Below, piece by piece: positions 7,557-16,207 of a stretch of 64,000 nucleotides of DNA. The stretch spans positions 450,509 through 514,508 of the forward strand of contig NZ_WWCJ01000001.1 in the NCBI RefSeq assembly GCF_009857475.1, given 5' to 3'. A program made the position numbers and the translations under genes. Under the pieces are notes generated by a model. The model was not told the DNA's origin and ran no database searches. It saw nothing but the letters and a program-made list of their open reading frames with translations. Within the stretch, counting starts at the first letter, position 1. Each line of letters begins with the position of its first letter. The DNA is from Pseudoduganella guangdongensis (GTDB taxonomy: Bacteria > Pseudomonadota > Gammaproteobacteria > Burkholderiales > Burkholderiaceae_D).

Positions 7557-10088
7557 TTATTGCACTTGCAGGCTGACCTTATCGACCACGAAGGAAGTCT
7601 GCAGGGACGAGTCTTCCGTCATGTTGAAGTGCAGGCGCACGGTCTGGCCTTTGTACGGCAGCAGGTTGAAGCTGCGGATCTGGTAGCCGCTGGCCGGCAT
7701 GGTGTTGTTGTAGGTTGCCAGGGTCCCCAGGGTGGTGCCGGCGGTGTTCTTCACGGTGACCACCAGCTTGTCGTACACGGTGCTGCCGGTTTCGGCCGTG
7801 TCGATGTGCAGCGCGAACGAGAAGTTGGCCGAAGTCGCGGTGGATGGGATGGACACGGTCTGGTACAGCGTTTCGGTGGCGGTGCTGCCATTGCCGCCCA
7901 GCCAGGCGAAGCGCGTGCCTTCATACGCGGTCTGGCCGCTGTAGTTGCCGATCACGCCGGTGCTGCCGGCCCATGGCGAGGTGCCCGACTCGAAGCCGCC
8001 GTTCACCACCAGCTCGTTCTGAGGCGTGCTGCCCACGGTCAGGGTGGCGTTGTTGGAAGTGGCGGTCTTCACCGGCGAGGAAGAGTCGCTGACTACGGCG
8101 TTGAAGACGGCGCCGTTGTCCGCCGCCTGCGCGGTGAAGGAGTAGGTGGCCGAGGTGGCGCCGCTGACCTGGCTGCCGTTGCGGTACCACTTGTAGCTGT
8201 AAGGCGCGGTGCCGCCCGATGCGGCCACGCTGAACGAGGCGGTGCCGCCGGCTGCCACGGTCACGTTGTTTGGCTGGGTGGTGATCGACACGCCGCCGCT
8301 GCTGCCGCCTTCATCGACGTCGGTGCCGACGTTGATCGCAGCGTAAGCGCGCTTGACGGCGGTCGCTTCGGCGCTGCCTACGCCGTACAGCTGCTCGGCC
8401 GCTTCCAGTACCTTGGCGCGCGCGGTGGCGTAGTTGGTGGACGAGGTGAACTTGGTGGTGGCGGCCTTGAACCAGATGCGGAAGGCCTTGTCGGTGCCGA
8501 TACCGGTCATCGCCAGCGGCTGTTTGTTCAGGTAGGAGCTGTACATCTCGCTCGACGAGGACGAGTTGGAGCCCTTGGACAGGAAGTAGAACATGCGGTT
8601 GTTCGGACCAGAGGAGTAGTGCACGTTCAGGCCGCCCAGGGTGCTGCTCCAGGCATCCTTGGATTTACCGTCCTTGGAAGGCTTCCACATCCAGCGCAGC
8701 GGGTTGCCGCTGCGGCCGATTTCCTTGCCCATCATCCAATCGTTGCCGGTAGCAGGGATGGTGGTGCCGGTGCCGCCGGCGCGGGCGTAGGCTTCCACCA
8801 CTTCGCCCAGGATGTCCGAGTTCGATTCGTTCAGGCCGCCCGATTCGCCGGAGTAGGTCAGGTTGGAGGTGGCGTCGATCACGCCGTGGCCCATTTCGTG
8901 GCCGATCACGTCGATCGAGCCCAGGTTGTAGAACATGGTGCCGCCGTCGCCGATGTACATGCACTTACAGCCCGGATCGAAGAAGGCGTTGTCGTAGTTG
9001 TTGTCGACGTGGACCGCGATGTAGGTGGCGGTGTTGTTGCCGTCCAGCGAAGACCAGCCCAGCACGTTCTTCATCGTGTCGTAGGTGTTCATCAGGCCCC
9101 ACAGCGCATTCACCGCGGCGGTCTGGCCGTTGGCGTTGGTGGTGCTGCCGCCGCTGATGTACTGCTGGCCATCGCCCCAGGTGTTGGTGCTGTTGGTGTA
9201 GATCTGGCCCGGGGTCGGGTTCGATTCAGGCGCGTGGTTGGCGTTGGTGATGGCCATGCCGCCGAACTGGCCGCCGGTGCCGCGCGTCGAGTCCAGCATG
9301 CGGTAGGTGGAGCCGGACAGCGAGGTGCTGATCGGCACTTGGCCGTTGTACTGGCTGTTGCCGGTGCCGACCACGGTTTGCAGCGCGTCCCACTGCTGGA
9401 TCACGGCGCCGGTGGTGGCGTTGATCACGGTGTCGCGATAGACCGGTTTTTTGTCCTTCGACATGCGGGTTTTGACCAGGTAGGCCAGCTCGTAGCGGTC
9501 CACCACTTCTTCCAGGTCGAGCGCATTCAGCTTGCTTTCCGGCTTGTTGGCCGCTTCCTTGGTGCGCACGCTTTTCACCACCGGCCAGATCAGCAGTTCC
9601 GCCTCCGGCTTCCAGCGATGCACGCCGCCGCTGGCGCCGGCGCGCGAGGTGGCGATGCGGATTGCTTCTTCCGCGTTGAAGGCCGGCGTGGTGTCCGGCG
9701 CGCCTTTACCTGCGGCCTTAGCGGCGCGCGAGGCGTCCAGGCCGTTGCGGCGGTCGGAGGCCGATTCGCTGACGATGTCGCCGTTTTCGTCGGTGACCAC
9801 CACCGACTCCGAGCCGAACACGCGCAGGCCCTGGAAGGTGTGGGCGGCGCGCGCGATGCGCTGGCCGTTGGCGCCAGGGTGCTGGTCGCGCAGCGCGTAA
9901 CCGTGCTCGCTATCCAGGCCGGCGGAGGCGCGGCGGGCGTCCAGGCGGGCCGCCAGGCCGGCCTTGGCTTCAACGCTCATCGGCTGCGCTGGCGCGGCCA
10001 TCAGGGTGTCCGGCAGCGCACCGGCGAAGGCGGGGGCGAAGGGCAGGGCGGCAATGGCTGCGGCCAGCAGGCTTTTGCGAAGTTTCAT
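7557..10088 (-). CDS. Secreted M4 (thermolysin-like) metalloprotease with Ig-like and C-terminal domains
   Basis: 843 residues. Order: signal peptide about 1-22 ending AFA; FTP/PepSY-type propeptide to about 235; M4 catalytic domain with HEMGH at 397-401, the third zinc ligand Glu421 in GGLNESNSD, and the catalytic-side histidine His490 in VHYSSGPNNR; an Ig-like domain at about 599-690; and a C-terminal beta-sandwich (about 695-843) beginning VVNGGFESG, like domains that bind carbohydrate or assist secretion. Members are made as zymogens, cleave their own propeptide and digest extracellular protein. All catalytic residues are present. A GGAGAG-type site precedes the ATG. It is monocistronic, with its own terminator and a long AT-rich upstream region. 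Confidence 0.96.
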   Translation of the reverse strand: MKLRKSLLAAAIAALPFAPAFAGALPDTLMAAPAQPMSVEAKAGLAARLDARRASAGLDSEHGYALRDQHPGANGQRIARAAHTFQGLRVFGSESVVVTDENGDIVSESASDRRNGLDASRAAKAAGKGAPDTTPAFNAEEAIRIATSRAGASGGVHRWKPEAELLIWPVVKSVRTKEAANKPESKLNALDLEEVVDRYELAYLVKTRMSKDKKPVYRDTVINATTGAVIQQWDALQTVVGTGNSQYNGQVPISTSLSGSTYRMLDSTRGTGGQFGGMAITNANHAPESNPTPGQIYTNSTNTWGDGQQYISGGSTTNANGQTAAVNALWGLMNTYDTMKNVLGWSSLDGNNTATYIAVHVDNNYDNAFFDPGCKCMYIGDGGTMFYNLGSIDVIGHEMGHGVIDATSNLTYSGESGGLNESNSDILGEVVEAYARAGGTGTTIPATGNDWMMGKEIGRSGNPLRWMWKPSKDGKSKDAWSSTLGGLNVHYSSGPNNRMFYFLSKGSNSSSSSEMYSSYLNKQPLAMTGIGTDKAFRIWFKAATTKFTSSTNYATARAKVLEAAEQLYGVGSAEATAVKRAYAAINVGTDVDEGGSSGGVSITTQPNNVTVAAGGTASFSVAASGGTAPYSYKWYRNGSQVSGATSATYSFTAQAADNGAVFNAVVSDSSSPVKTATSNNATLTVGSTPQNELVVNGGFESGTSPWAGSTGVIGNYSGQTAYEGTRFAWLGGNGSTATETLYQTVSIPSTATSANFSFALHIDTAETGSTVYDKLVVTVKNTAGTTLGTLATYNNTMPASGYQIRSFNLLPYKGQTVRLHFNMTEDSSLQTSFVVDKVSLQVQ

Positions 10089-10437
10089 CGGCTCTCCTTG
10101 AGCTGTGTGGGGTGGATTGGAGAGCGGAAGTTATGCCTCTTTTTTGGGCAAGTCAAAAAACTTATGAAAAAAGTCAGATTTACAAAAAATGTCCATTTCT
10201 AGACATTTGATTACATTTTGCTACCCGCTGAGCTAGCGTGACTTGCATAAAGATGGCGCACGATAGGCTTGAGATGTCGGGTACTTACAACGAAATAGAG
10301 GGGTTTTTCTAGTTTCGTGTTTGATGCAACACAAATATGTATCAAATTGTCACGTCGACGTTGCACTAGTTGAATTTCGCGTTTTACACTAGCCCGTCAA
10401 TTGTTTGACGTATTACTCAGTGAGGGCGCAATCACTC
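10089..10437. promoter_or_regulatory. AT-rich divergent intergenic region between the M4 protease and the ACT-domain gene
   Basis: 349 bases, visibly more AT-rich than the flanking genes. It must hold the promoters of both divergent genes. A short palindrome-like element, AAATGTC...GACATTT, lies at about 10187-10208. Two segments, TAGACATTTG (10200-10209) and ATGTATCAAATTGTC (10337-10351), recur exactly in the region before the PEP-CTERM serine protease at 54.6 kb. No open reading frame of note was found apart from a TTG-initiated extension of the next gene at 10405. Confidence 0.55.
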
Positions 10438-11100
10438 ATGTTGTCCATATCTACCAAAGTCGAAAGGATCGTCACGGAGTCGCCCTTCCTGAGCGAAGGG
10501 CTGCGCCGTGGCCTGATCAATTTGTCGGAACTGGCGCGCCAGCTGCAACCGCAGCTCCAGAACGACCTGTGGAAGCCGGTCGGCCAGGCGGCCGTGGTCA
10601 TGGCCTTGCGCCGCGTGGCCGAACGCCTGCCCGACAAGGAATCGCAGGAACTGGTGCTGGCCCAGCAGTCGGGCCAGCTGACCGCGCGCACCGATCTGGT
10701 TGAATTCACCTTCCGCCGCTCGGACCGCATCGACGATTGCCACCGGCTGCTGCTGGAACGTGTCGGCACCGGCCACGGCCTGTACCTGACCGTGACGCGC
10801 GGCAGCGAAGAGGTGATGGTGGTGTGCAGCCGCCCCTTCATCGGCATCGTCGAGCAGCTGTTCGCCAACGAGCGCCTGCTGGCGCGGCTGGAGAACCTGA
10901 ACGCGGTGACGTTGCAGCTGACCGCCGATTCCTGGCGCACCCCCGGCATCTACCACGCCATCCTGAAAAAGCTGGCCTGGGACAAGGTCAACCTGATCAA
11001 CCTGATCTCCACCCACACCGAGCTGACCCTGCTGATCGAGAAGGAACACACAGGCGCCGCCTTCAGCGTCCTCTCGAACATGATTGCGCACAAGCATTGA
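10438..11100 (+). CDS. ACT-domain-containing protein of unknown function
   Basis: 220 residues from the ATG at 10438; an in-frame TTG at 10405 could extend it by eleven residues, and no strong ribosome site separates the choices. The N-terminal half is helical and rich in arginine and leucine (about 1-95). The C-terminal 75 residues fit an aspartokinase-like ACT domain: VTLQLTADSWRTPGIYHAIL, then VNLINLISTHTELTLLIEK. ACT domains bind small ligands such as amino acids. A regulatory role is therefore plausible but no DNA-binding or enzymatic motif is certain. The gene stands alone, followed after 39 bases by a VOC gene. Confidence 0.75.
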   Translation: MLSISTKVERIVTESPFLSEGLRRGLINLSELARQLQPQLQNDLWKPVGQAAVVMALRRVAERLPDKESQELVLAQQSGQLTARTDLVEFTFRRSDRIDDCHRLLLERVGTGHGLYLTVTRGSEEVMVVCSRPFIGIVEQLFANERLLARLENLNAVTLQLTADSWRTPGIYHAILKKLAWDKVNLINLISTHTELTLLIEKEHTGAAFSVLSNMIAHKH

Positions 11101-11139
11101 GGTACACTCCCTGCAGGGTGTTCCTACAGGGAGAAATGC

Positions 11140-11520
11140 ATGGGCGTGAGACGCGAAACGCAGCGGGTGGTGCCGGCGCTGCGGGTGGCCAGTTATGCCG
11201 CCAGCAAGCCGTTCTACGAGTCGCTTGGTTTCCGCGAGCAGTGGACGCACCAGTTCGAGCCGGGCTTTCCGCTCTTCGCGGCCATGGCCTTCGACGGCAT
11301 GGAGATTTTCCTCAGCGAGCACACGGGCGACTGCCAGCCCGGTGGGCTGGTACACTTCTACGTAGCCGACGTGGACGCATTGTTCGACGATTTCCTGGAG
11401 TACGGCGTGACGGTGGAAACAGCTCCGAACAACGACCTGGGACCCGACCTGCGCATGATGTCCGTGCTCGACCCCGACAAGAACCGTCTCAAATTCCTGA
11501 CCCAGACCCATTGGGAGTAA
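11140..11520 (+). CDS. VOC (glyoxalase/bleomycin-resistance fold) family protein
   Basis: 126 residues, the size of one VOC module with paired beta-alpha-beta-beta-beta units: PALRVASYAASKPFYESLGF at the start and VHFYVADVDALFDDF in the second half, ending with DPDKNRLKF. This arrangement resembles bleomycin-resistance-like proteins that bind ligands as dimers. The usual metal-binding His/Glu set is incomplete, so it may bind rather than convert its ligand. A GGGAGAA site precedes the ATG. The gene is followed seven bases later by the DUF4124-like gene. Confidence 0.85.
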   Translation: MGVRRETQRVVPALRVASYAASKPFYESLGFREQWTHQFEPGFPLFAAMAFDGMEIFLSEHTGDCQPGGLVHFYVADVDALFDDFLEYGVTVETAPNNDLGPDLRMMSVLDPDKNRLKFLTQTHWE

Positions 11521-11527
11521 GCATCAG

Positions 11528-11998
11528 ATGATTAAAGCGCCGTTAATCGCAGCCCTGTGGCTGGCCGCCGCAACCCAGGCCGGTGCGCAAAGCCTGTTCA
11601 AATGCACCGTGGACGGCAAGGTGACCTACCAGTCCATGGCCTGCGCCAAGGGCGGCGAAACGCTCGACGTGCCGCCGCCCCCGACCGCGGCGCAAGTCAA
11701 GGCGGCGCAGGCGCGCGCGCAGGAAGATCGTGAGCGCATGGAGCAGCTGGCCGCGCGCAACCGCGCCCAGCGCGAGCAGCGCGCCAAGGACGAAGAGACG
11801 GCGACTCAAACGGCGGCGGCCAACAAGCCGCCCGCCAAAGCCGATTGCGACAAGCTGCGCAGCCAGCGCGCGGATTTGTACGGCCAGCGCAACGACAACC
11901 GCCGCGCCGGCAACCTGGCCGCGATGGGCGAAACGCAAAAGTCGATCGACAAGCTGGAAGGCGACTACACCAAGGCCGCCTGCGGCCCGCTGGACTAA
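11528..11998 (+). CDS. Exported DUF4124-like protein
   Basis: 156 residues with a cleavable signal peptide (cut after about AGA at 20). Residues 21-50, with SLFKCTVDGKVTYQSMAC, match the short DUF4124 module found in many betaproteobacterial periplasmic proteins. It is followed by a proline run, a long charged coiled-coil-like helix (about 57-105) and a C-terminal helical segment with two cysteines. Four cysteines in all could form two disulfides. Function not known. It follows the VOC gene closely and converges on the TRAP transporter genes. Confidence 0.75.
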   Translation: MIKAPLIAALWLAAATQAGAQSLFKCTVDGKVTYQSMACAKGGETLDVPPPPTAAQVKAAQARAQEDRERMEQLAARNRAQREQRAKDEETATQTAAANKPPAKADCDKLRSQRADLYGQRNDNRRAGNLAAMGETQKSIDKLEGDYTKAACGPLD

Positions 11999-12017
11999 CA
12001 CCAGCGGGCGCCAGGCG

Positions 12018-13739
12018 CTATTTCTTCTCTTCCTCCGGCTGGGAGAAGTTCAGCTCCGGCTGTTGTTCATCGTCCTGCTTTTGCGCCGGCAGCGAGTCCG
12101 GTATCGCCGGCTGCTCGATCTGCAGGTCGCCCGACTCCACCTTGCCGCCCACGCCGCGGTCCAGGAAATAGGTCACCGTCTGCGGCAGCGCCGCCACCAG
12201 CAGCACCATCAGCATCTGCAGGCCCACCCAAGGCAGCGCGCCCCAGTAAATGTCGGAAGACTTCACTTCCTTCGGCGCCACGCCGCGCAGGTAGAACAGC
12301 GCAAAACCGAACGGCGGATGCATGAAGGAGGTCTGCATATTCACGCACAGCATCACGCCAAACCACACCAGCGCCGCCGATGCCGCCGCTTCCGGGCTGC
12401 CCATCATCGGCTCCAGTTCCGGCGCCAGGATCTTCTGCGCCACCGGCGCCAGCATCGGCACCACGATGAAGGCGATCTCGAAGAAATCGAGGAAGAAGGC
12501 GAGGAAGAACACGAACAGGTTCACCACCAGCAGGAAGCCGATCCAGCCGCCCGGGATGCCGTTGAACAGGTGCTCGACCCACAGGCCGCCGTCTACGCCC
12601 TGGAACACCACCGAGAAGCAGGTGGAGCCGATCAGGATGAACACCACCATGGCCGTCAGGCGCATGGTGGACTGGTAGCTTTGCACGATCAGCTCGCGCA
12701 GCGGCTTGATGCGGCTGGCGCGGATCAGCATCCAGGCCACGGCCAGGTACAGCACGCCGAGCGAAGCCTGCACATACGGCTTGGCCGCAGCGTCAATGCC
12801 CACCTGCGCCTTGAAGTAGAAGGTACCGATCACGGCGGCCAGCCCCAGCGCCACCATGCCGGCGCGGAACACCAGCTTATCGCGTCCGCTGAATTCCGGA
12901 TGGCGGATCACCGCCAGGATCACCGCGCCCAGCGCGCCCATGGCGCCCGATTCGGTCGGCGTGGCCACGCCCAGCATCATGGTGCCCAGCACCATAAAGA
13001 TCAGCACCGCCGCCGGAATGATCCCCTGCAGGCACTGCTTCCACAGCGCCCAGCCGCGCGGGCCCAGCTCATTTTCCGGTGCCGCCGGCAGCCATTCCGG
13101 CTTCACGCGCGACAGAACAAAGGTGTACAGCGCGAACAGCGCGATCTGGATCACCGAAGGCCCCCACGCGCCCAGGTACATGCTGCCCACGTCGGCCGAT
13201 GCGGTCTGGGTTTTCAACTGGTCCGCCAGCACCACCAGCACCAGGGACGGCGGCACCAACTGGGTAATGGTGCCGGATGCCGCCAGCACGCCGGTGGCGT
13301 AGCGCATGTGGTAACCGTAGCGCATCATCACCGGCAGCGAAATCATGGCCATCGCGATCACCTGCGCCGCGACGGTGCCGGTGATGGCGCCCAGGATGAA
13401 GCCGACAATGATCACCGAGTAGCCCAGGCCCCCGCGCACGCCGCCGAACAGGCGGCCCATGGAGTCCAGCATATCCTCCGCCAGCCGGCACTTTTCCAGC
13501 ACCGCGCCCATGAAGGTAAAGAAGGGAATCGCCAACAACAGGTCATTGGCCAGCACGCTGCCGAAAATCCGTTGCGGCACCGCCTGCATGAAGGGCACGC
13601 CGAAGAAGCCCTGCAAGATCGCGATCACGCCAAAGAACAGGCCCACCGCCAGCAGCGAGAAGGCCACCGGGAAGCCGACCAGCATGAACAGCACCAGGCC
13701 GCCGAACATCAGCGGCGGCATCATCTCCAAAGGAATCAT
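12018..13739 (-). CDS. TRAP transporter large permease (DctM family)
   Basis: 573 residues with about 13 hydrophobic segments. It starts MPPLMFGGLVLFMLVGFPVAF and contains the DctM-type ATGVLAASGTITQLVPPS and TPTESGAMGALGA motifs. It is longer than the common 425-residue DctM because of an insert between the halves (about residues 250-390) holding extra membrane segments, a feature of the larger TRAP subfamily. The C-terminal 55 residues are acidic and cytoplasmic in type. It forms the ion-coupled channel with the small subunit, whose stop overlaps its start by four bases. The substrate cannot be told: no binding protein gene is adjacent. Confidence 0.9.
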   Translation of the reverse strand: MIPLEMMPPLMFGGLVLFMLVGFPVAFSLLAVGLFFGVIAILQGFFGVPFMQAVPQRIFGSVLANDLLLAIPFFTFMGAVLEKCRLAEDMLDSMGRLFGGVRGGLGYSVIIVGFILGAITGTVAAQVIAMAMISLPVMMRYGYHMRYATGVLAASGTITQLVPPSLVLVVLADQLKTQTASADVGSMYLGAWGPSVIQIALFALYTFVLSRVKPEWLPAAPENELGPRGWALWKQCLQGIIPAAVLIFMVLGTMMLGVATPTESGAMGALGAVILAVIRHPEFSGRDKLVFRAGMVALGLAAVIGTFYFKAQVGIDAAAKPYVQASLGVLYLAVAWMLIRASRIKPLRELIVQSYQSTMRLTAMVVFILIGSTCFSVVFQGVDGGLWVEHLFNGIPGGWIGFLLVVNLFVFFLAFFLDFFEIAFIVVPMLAPVAQKILAPELEPMMGSPEAAASAALVWFGVMLCVNMQTSFMHPPFGFALFYLRGVAPKEVKSSDIYWGALPWVGLQMLMVLLVAALPQTVTYFLDRGVGGKVESGDLQIEQPAIPDSLPAQKQDDEQQPELNFSQPEEEKK

Positions 13740-14278
13740 TGCACCGGCCTTTCGTATTTGCTGTCCAGGTGGGCCTGGCCCGCGAGGTGGGCGATGCGCT
13801 TGACCAGCTCAGAGACGCCTTGCAGCGTGAGCAAGGCAAAGCCGATCGGCACGATGAACTTGATCGGCCAGCGCGGCAGGCCGCCGGCATTGCTCGATTG
13901 CTCCATGATGGCCCACGACGGCAGGAATAGCGACTCCCACGACAGCCACGCGAACAGGATGCAGGCCGGGAACAGGAAGACGATGATGCCGAACACGTCG
14001 ATCCACAGCTGCGCGCGTTCCGAGACATGGCCGTAGATCAGGTCCACGCGCACATGCTCATTGCGCTGGAAGGTGTAGCTGGCGCCCAGCATGACGGCGG
14101 CGCCAAACAGGTACCACTGCATTTCCAGCAGGGCGTTCGAGCTCCAGTCAAAGCCATAGCGGATCATGGCGTTGCTGGCGCTGATAAAGCATGAGGCGAG
14201 GATCATCACATTGGCCAGCTGCCCGCAACGATAGCCTATGCGGTCCAGCCAATGCGACAGCTTGAGTAAGCCCTGCAT
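13736..14278 (-). CDS. TRAP transporter small permease (DctQ family)
   Basis: 180 residues with four membrane helices. The N-terminal region LANVMILASCFISASNAMIRYGFDWSS leads into the FLFGAAVMLG-type core and the basic LIYGHVSERAQLWIDVFG loop typical of DctQ. It partners the large permease encoded just downstream. In most TRAP operons a periplasmic binding protein gene (dctP) comes first, immediately upstream; here that position is taken by an AT-richer accessory patch with no such gene. Confidence 0.88.
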   Translation of the reverse strand: MQGLLKLSHWLDRIGYRCGQLANVMILASCFISASNAMIRYGFDWSSNALLEMQWYLFGAAVMLGASYTFQRNEHVRVDLIYGHVSERAQLWIDVFGIIVFLFPACILFAWLSWESLFLPSWAIMEQSSNAGGLPRWPIKFIVPIGFALLTLQGVSELVKRIAHLAGQAHLDSKYERPVQ

Positions 14279-14532
14279 TGCATCTCCTGATTATTGGATT
14301 AGTTGTTGCAAGGATATCAGCCTTCCGGGCGCGAATCACGCATGCCGCAGTTTTTGTATCTCTGCTATTGTATGCCGATTTGATAATTGTTGCGCTAAAG
14401 AAACTTTCATGCAGGAAGCCCTTCAACAACAGGTATATGCCGCCCTGACGGCGCAAGGCGAGTGCTCTGTAGCACGGGATGCGAGGTAACCGAACAGATG
14501 TATCACTACGTTGTAAGGGACTGACTAAAGGA
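14279..14532. other. Intergenic stretch at the edge of an accessory patch, with a 26-codon remnant
   Basis: 254 bases between dctQ and the first small accessory gene. It must contain the dctQM promoter on the minus strand. On the plus strand an ATG at 14409 opens a 26-codon frame (MQEALQQQVYAALTAQGE...) that stops at 14489; this looks like the cut-off start of a longer gene. No transfer RNA or attachment-like repeat was seen. Confidence 0.4.
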
Positions 14533-14721
14533 ATGCCTGAAAGCCCCAACAAGAACGAAGAATTGCAAGCTATTGATCAGATTGAGCAAGATTTTCGGAC
14601 GCAGGTATTCTTGTACGATCTAGTGGTGGGGAACATCCTTAGCGAAAGAACTAGGCAACTGGCATCAGCCGGCCAAGAGCGGTCACCGCGTTTCGGACTA
14701 TCGCAAAATATCTACTTTTAG
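14533..14721 (+). CDS. Small hypothetical protein in the accessory patch
   Basis: 62 residues from the ATG at 14533, chosen because TAAAGGA stands just before it. The protein is soluble and charged (an acidic N-terminal helix, then SERTRQLASAGQERS). I do not recognise it. It is followed four bases later by the next small gene, suggesting one transcript. Base use is AT-richer than in the flanking chromosome. Confidence 0.5.
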   Translation: MPESPNKNEELQAIDQIEQDFRTQVFLYDLVVGNILSERTRQLASAGQERSPRFGLSQNIYF

Positions 14722-14725
14722 AATT

Positions 14726-15169
14726 ATGAGCTCATCGGAAGTCCTTGCTTTTCAATATCTCTGGGACGGTTCTCAGCCCGGCTGGGTGTTGACGCGCCTC
14801 TATGGAAATGATGTCGGACTATCTCTGAAGTTTGAACAACCTGATGGCCCATCGCCTCGAGAACTGATGGCGGTGAGGCGTTCCGTGTCGGAATATAAAT
14901 CGCTGCCGCTTAGTCAAGTTATTGAGCGGTTGCGCGGATGTCCGATCTTTTTCCTAGGACGATTTGAGTCCAGGTATGCTCGTAGAGTGGCGGACGCTTG
15001 TCGCAACGAAGGTTTGAGCGTGTTGGAAAAAATTCTCGATACCCCCCAGTTCCTGCCGACAAACGAGATAACTAAATCAGTTTTGGTGATCGAGGATGAT
15101 GAATTGGCCAAGTGTGTGTACGATTCGGCGCTTCAACATGGTATCCCTGTCCGACACGTTGAAAATTAG
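14726..15169 (+). CDS. Hypothetical immunity-like protein (YLWDGSxPGWVL motif)
   Basis: 147 residues, soluble. The opening contains FQYLWDGSQPGWVLTRL, a motif I associate with small proteins near polymorphic-toxin loci, and the C-terminus has VLVIEDDELAKCVYDSAL. Because the match is from memory of sequence style, the immunity role is tentative. It lies in a chain of short plus-strand genes (14.5-15.9 kb) with no toxin gene beside them. The ATG at 14726 lacks a clear ribosome site and may rely on coupling to the preceding gene. Confidence 0.55.
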   Translation: MSSSEVLAFQYLWDGSQPGWVLTRLYGNDVGLSLKFEQPDGPSPRELMAVRRSVSEYKSLPLSQVIERLRGCPIFFLGRFESRYARRVADACRNEGLSVLEKILDTPQFLPTNEITKSVLVIEDDELAKCVYDSALQHGIPVRHVEN

Positions 15170-15246
15170 GCGAGCAGCCCGATTTGACCGCGTACAGTCG
15201 GCCAGGAGCCGTCACTCAGAAACTAAGGCAGCAAAGCGACATAATC

Positions 15247-15594
15247 ATGCAAAGCGATCCAAGCGAAATTTGCCGCCGATTCGGCACGACATACATGCCT
15301 CCCGATGCTGGTCTGAAGGTAGGGATTGCACTAGAATCGCTGGGAAATATACCGCTTCATGCGGTGCGGCTTCGCCCGGAAGGCGGTACGTGCGGCTGGT
15401 ATATCTACGGCGGCGAGCATTCAACGGAAATTGATTTTTACCAGGCACTTCACGTTGACCACTTACCTGAGCTTTGCCCGGAGATCGTACCTTATTTAGC
15501 ATTACCGCCAGGCTGGCGCGTATTGCTTGCCCCAGACTATGAAGATGTTTGGTTCGATGGCGAATTGCTGAAAAGTGAAGCCGACGGGTCGTAA
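15247..15594 (+). CDS. Imm33-like immunity protein
   Basis: 115 residues from the ATG at 15247. The core resembles the Imm33 immunity domain of polymorphic toxin systems: PEGGTCGWYIYGGEHS, then FYQALHVDHLPELCPEIVPY and LPPGWRVLLAPDYEDVWFD. Such proteins neutralise a toxin injected by a sister cell. No toxin gene is seen in the window, so this would be an orphan immunity gene, a common way to resist neighbours. An in-frame start at 15184 would add 21 residues that do not fit the domain. Codon use is less GC-rich than in the neighbouring housekeeping genes. Confidence 0.65.
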   Translation: MQSDPSEICRRFGTTYMPPDAGLKVGIALESLGNIPLHAVRLRPEGGTCGWYIYGGEHSTEIDFYQALHVDHLPELCPEIVPYLALPPGWRVLLAPDYEDVWFDGELLKSEADGS

Positions 15595-15645
15595 CGGCCA
15601 GAAGCTGACGAATTCGTTTATGTACTCGCAATGAGATAGGTGTTT

Positions 15646-15876
15646 ATGACTTGGATAGTTGGGGCAGCCTCGCTCTTCGGCTACGGAGCCGTGATTTCAG
15701 ATGTTCAAGTAACGTGGAGCAATGGCCGTACGGCAGACGTATTGCAAAGGGCATACCCAGTCGGAAGATTTTTAGTTGGCGGGTTCGCGGGGTCTGTGTA
15801 TATCGGATTTCAGCTGATGGAAAGTCTCAAAGAAATGTTGCAACTTCCGGGACAAGCTTCTGTAATGACCCAGTGA
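15646..15876 (+). pseudogene. Truncated Ntn-hydrolase-like protein (N-terminal piece only)
   Basis: 76 codons from the ATG at 15646 (a GTG at 15640 is in frame). It begins Met-Thr-Trp-Ile-Val-Gly and continues SLFGYGAVISDVQVTW and GFAGSVYIGFQLMESL, in the style of proteasome-like N-terminal-nucleophile hydrolases whose catalytic threonine is exposed after Met removal. Those proteins are about 200 residues or more, so this copy stops early. I could not follow the missing part in another frame downstream, so it seems to be a fragment and not a simple frameshift. Family assignment is tentative. Confidence 0.4.
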
Positions 15877-16207
15877 ATTCCTGCTCAGGGCAGATCCCCG
15901 CGCCAGAAAAGCCATCCGCACGGGCAGTCCTAGAGGCTGAAAAAACTGGAGCGCCTCATGATCGCTATTCTTCAAGCCGCCAGAAGCCCTGAGTTCGTTA
16001 GCGCTAGCTTTCAAGTTTGGCTATTCGGTGCGCTTGGGTTGGCGGTTCGAGCAAAGTACTTCGTGCGCACAGGGAGGCATCGCGCGAATCGTGGCCGATA
16101 TTTTTATAAACTTCTCGTGACAGTACCTGGTCAAGTGTGTGGTATCGCTTAACTACGGCATATCGCTGCAGTTTGCCTTAATGGCGGCAGCCTGGCTCTG
16201 GCGTCGC
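15877..16207. other. Low-information stretch at the right edge of the accessory patch
   Basis: 331 bases with no convincing gene. An ATG-initiated frame at 15958-16152 (64 codons) and an overlapping frame at 15651-15992 show no recognisable protein features. It appears to be decayed sequence between the Ntn-hydrolase fragment and the membrane gene that follows argH. Confidence 0.4.

Noticed and set aside
7560..10202. An 880-codon plus-strand frame opposite the M4 protease
   Set aside because: It is the complement of a certain gene, with repetitive Gly/Val/His composition.
10187..10208. AAATGTC...GACATTT palindrome as another copy of the long hairpin family
   Set aside because: Only seven bases pair and the GGGGTCAGG core is missing, so the likeness to the hairpin ends may be chance.
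11730..14036. A 768-codon plus-strand frame opposite the TRAP genes
   Set aside because: It is very rich in His, Gln and Arg and antisense to dctM and dctQ; a GC-rich shadow frame.
14279..16207. Accessory patch as an integrated mobile element
   Set aside because: I found no integrase, transposase, transfer RNA or flanking direct repeat; only base composition and gene content suggest foreign origin.
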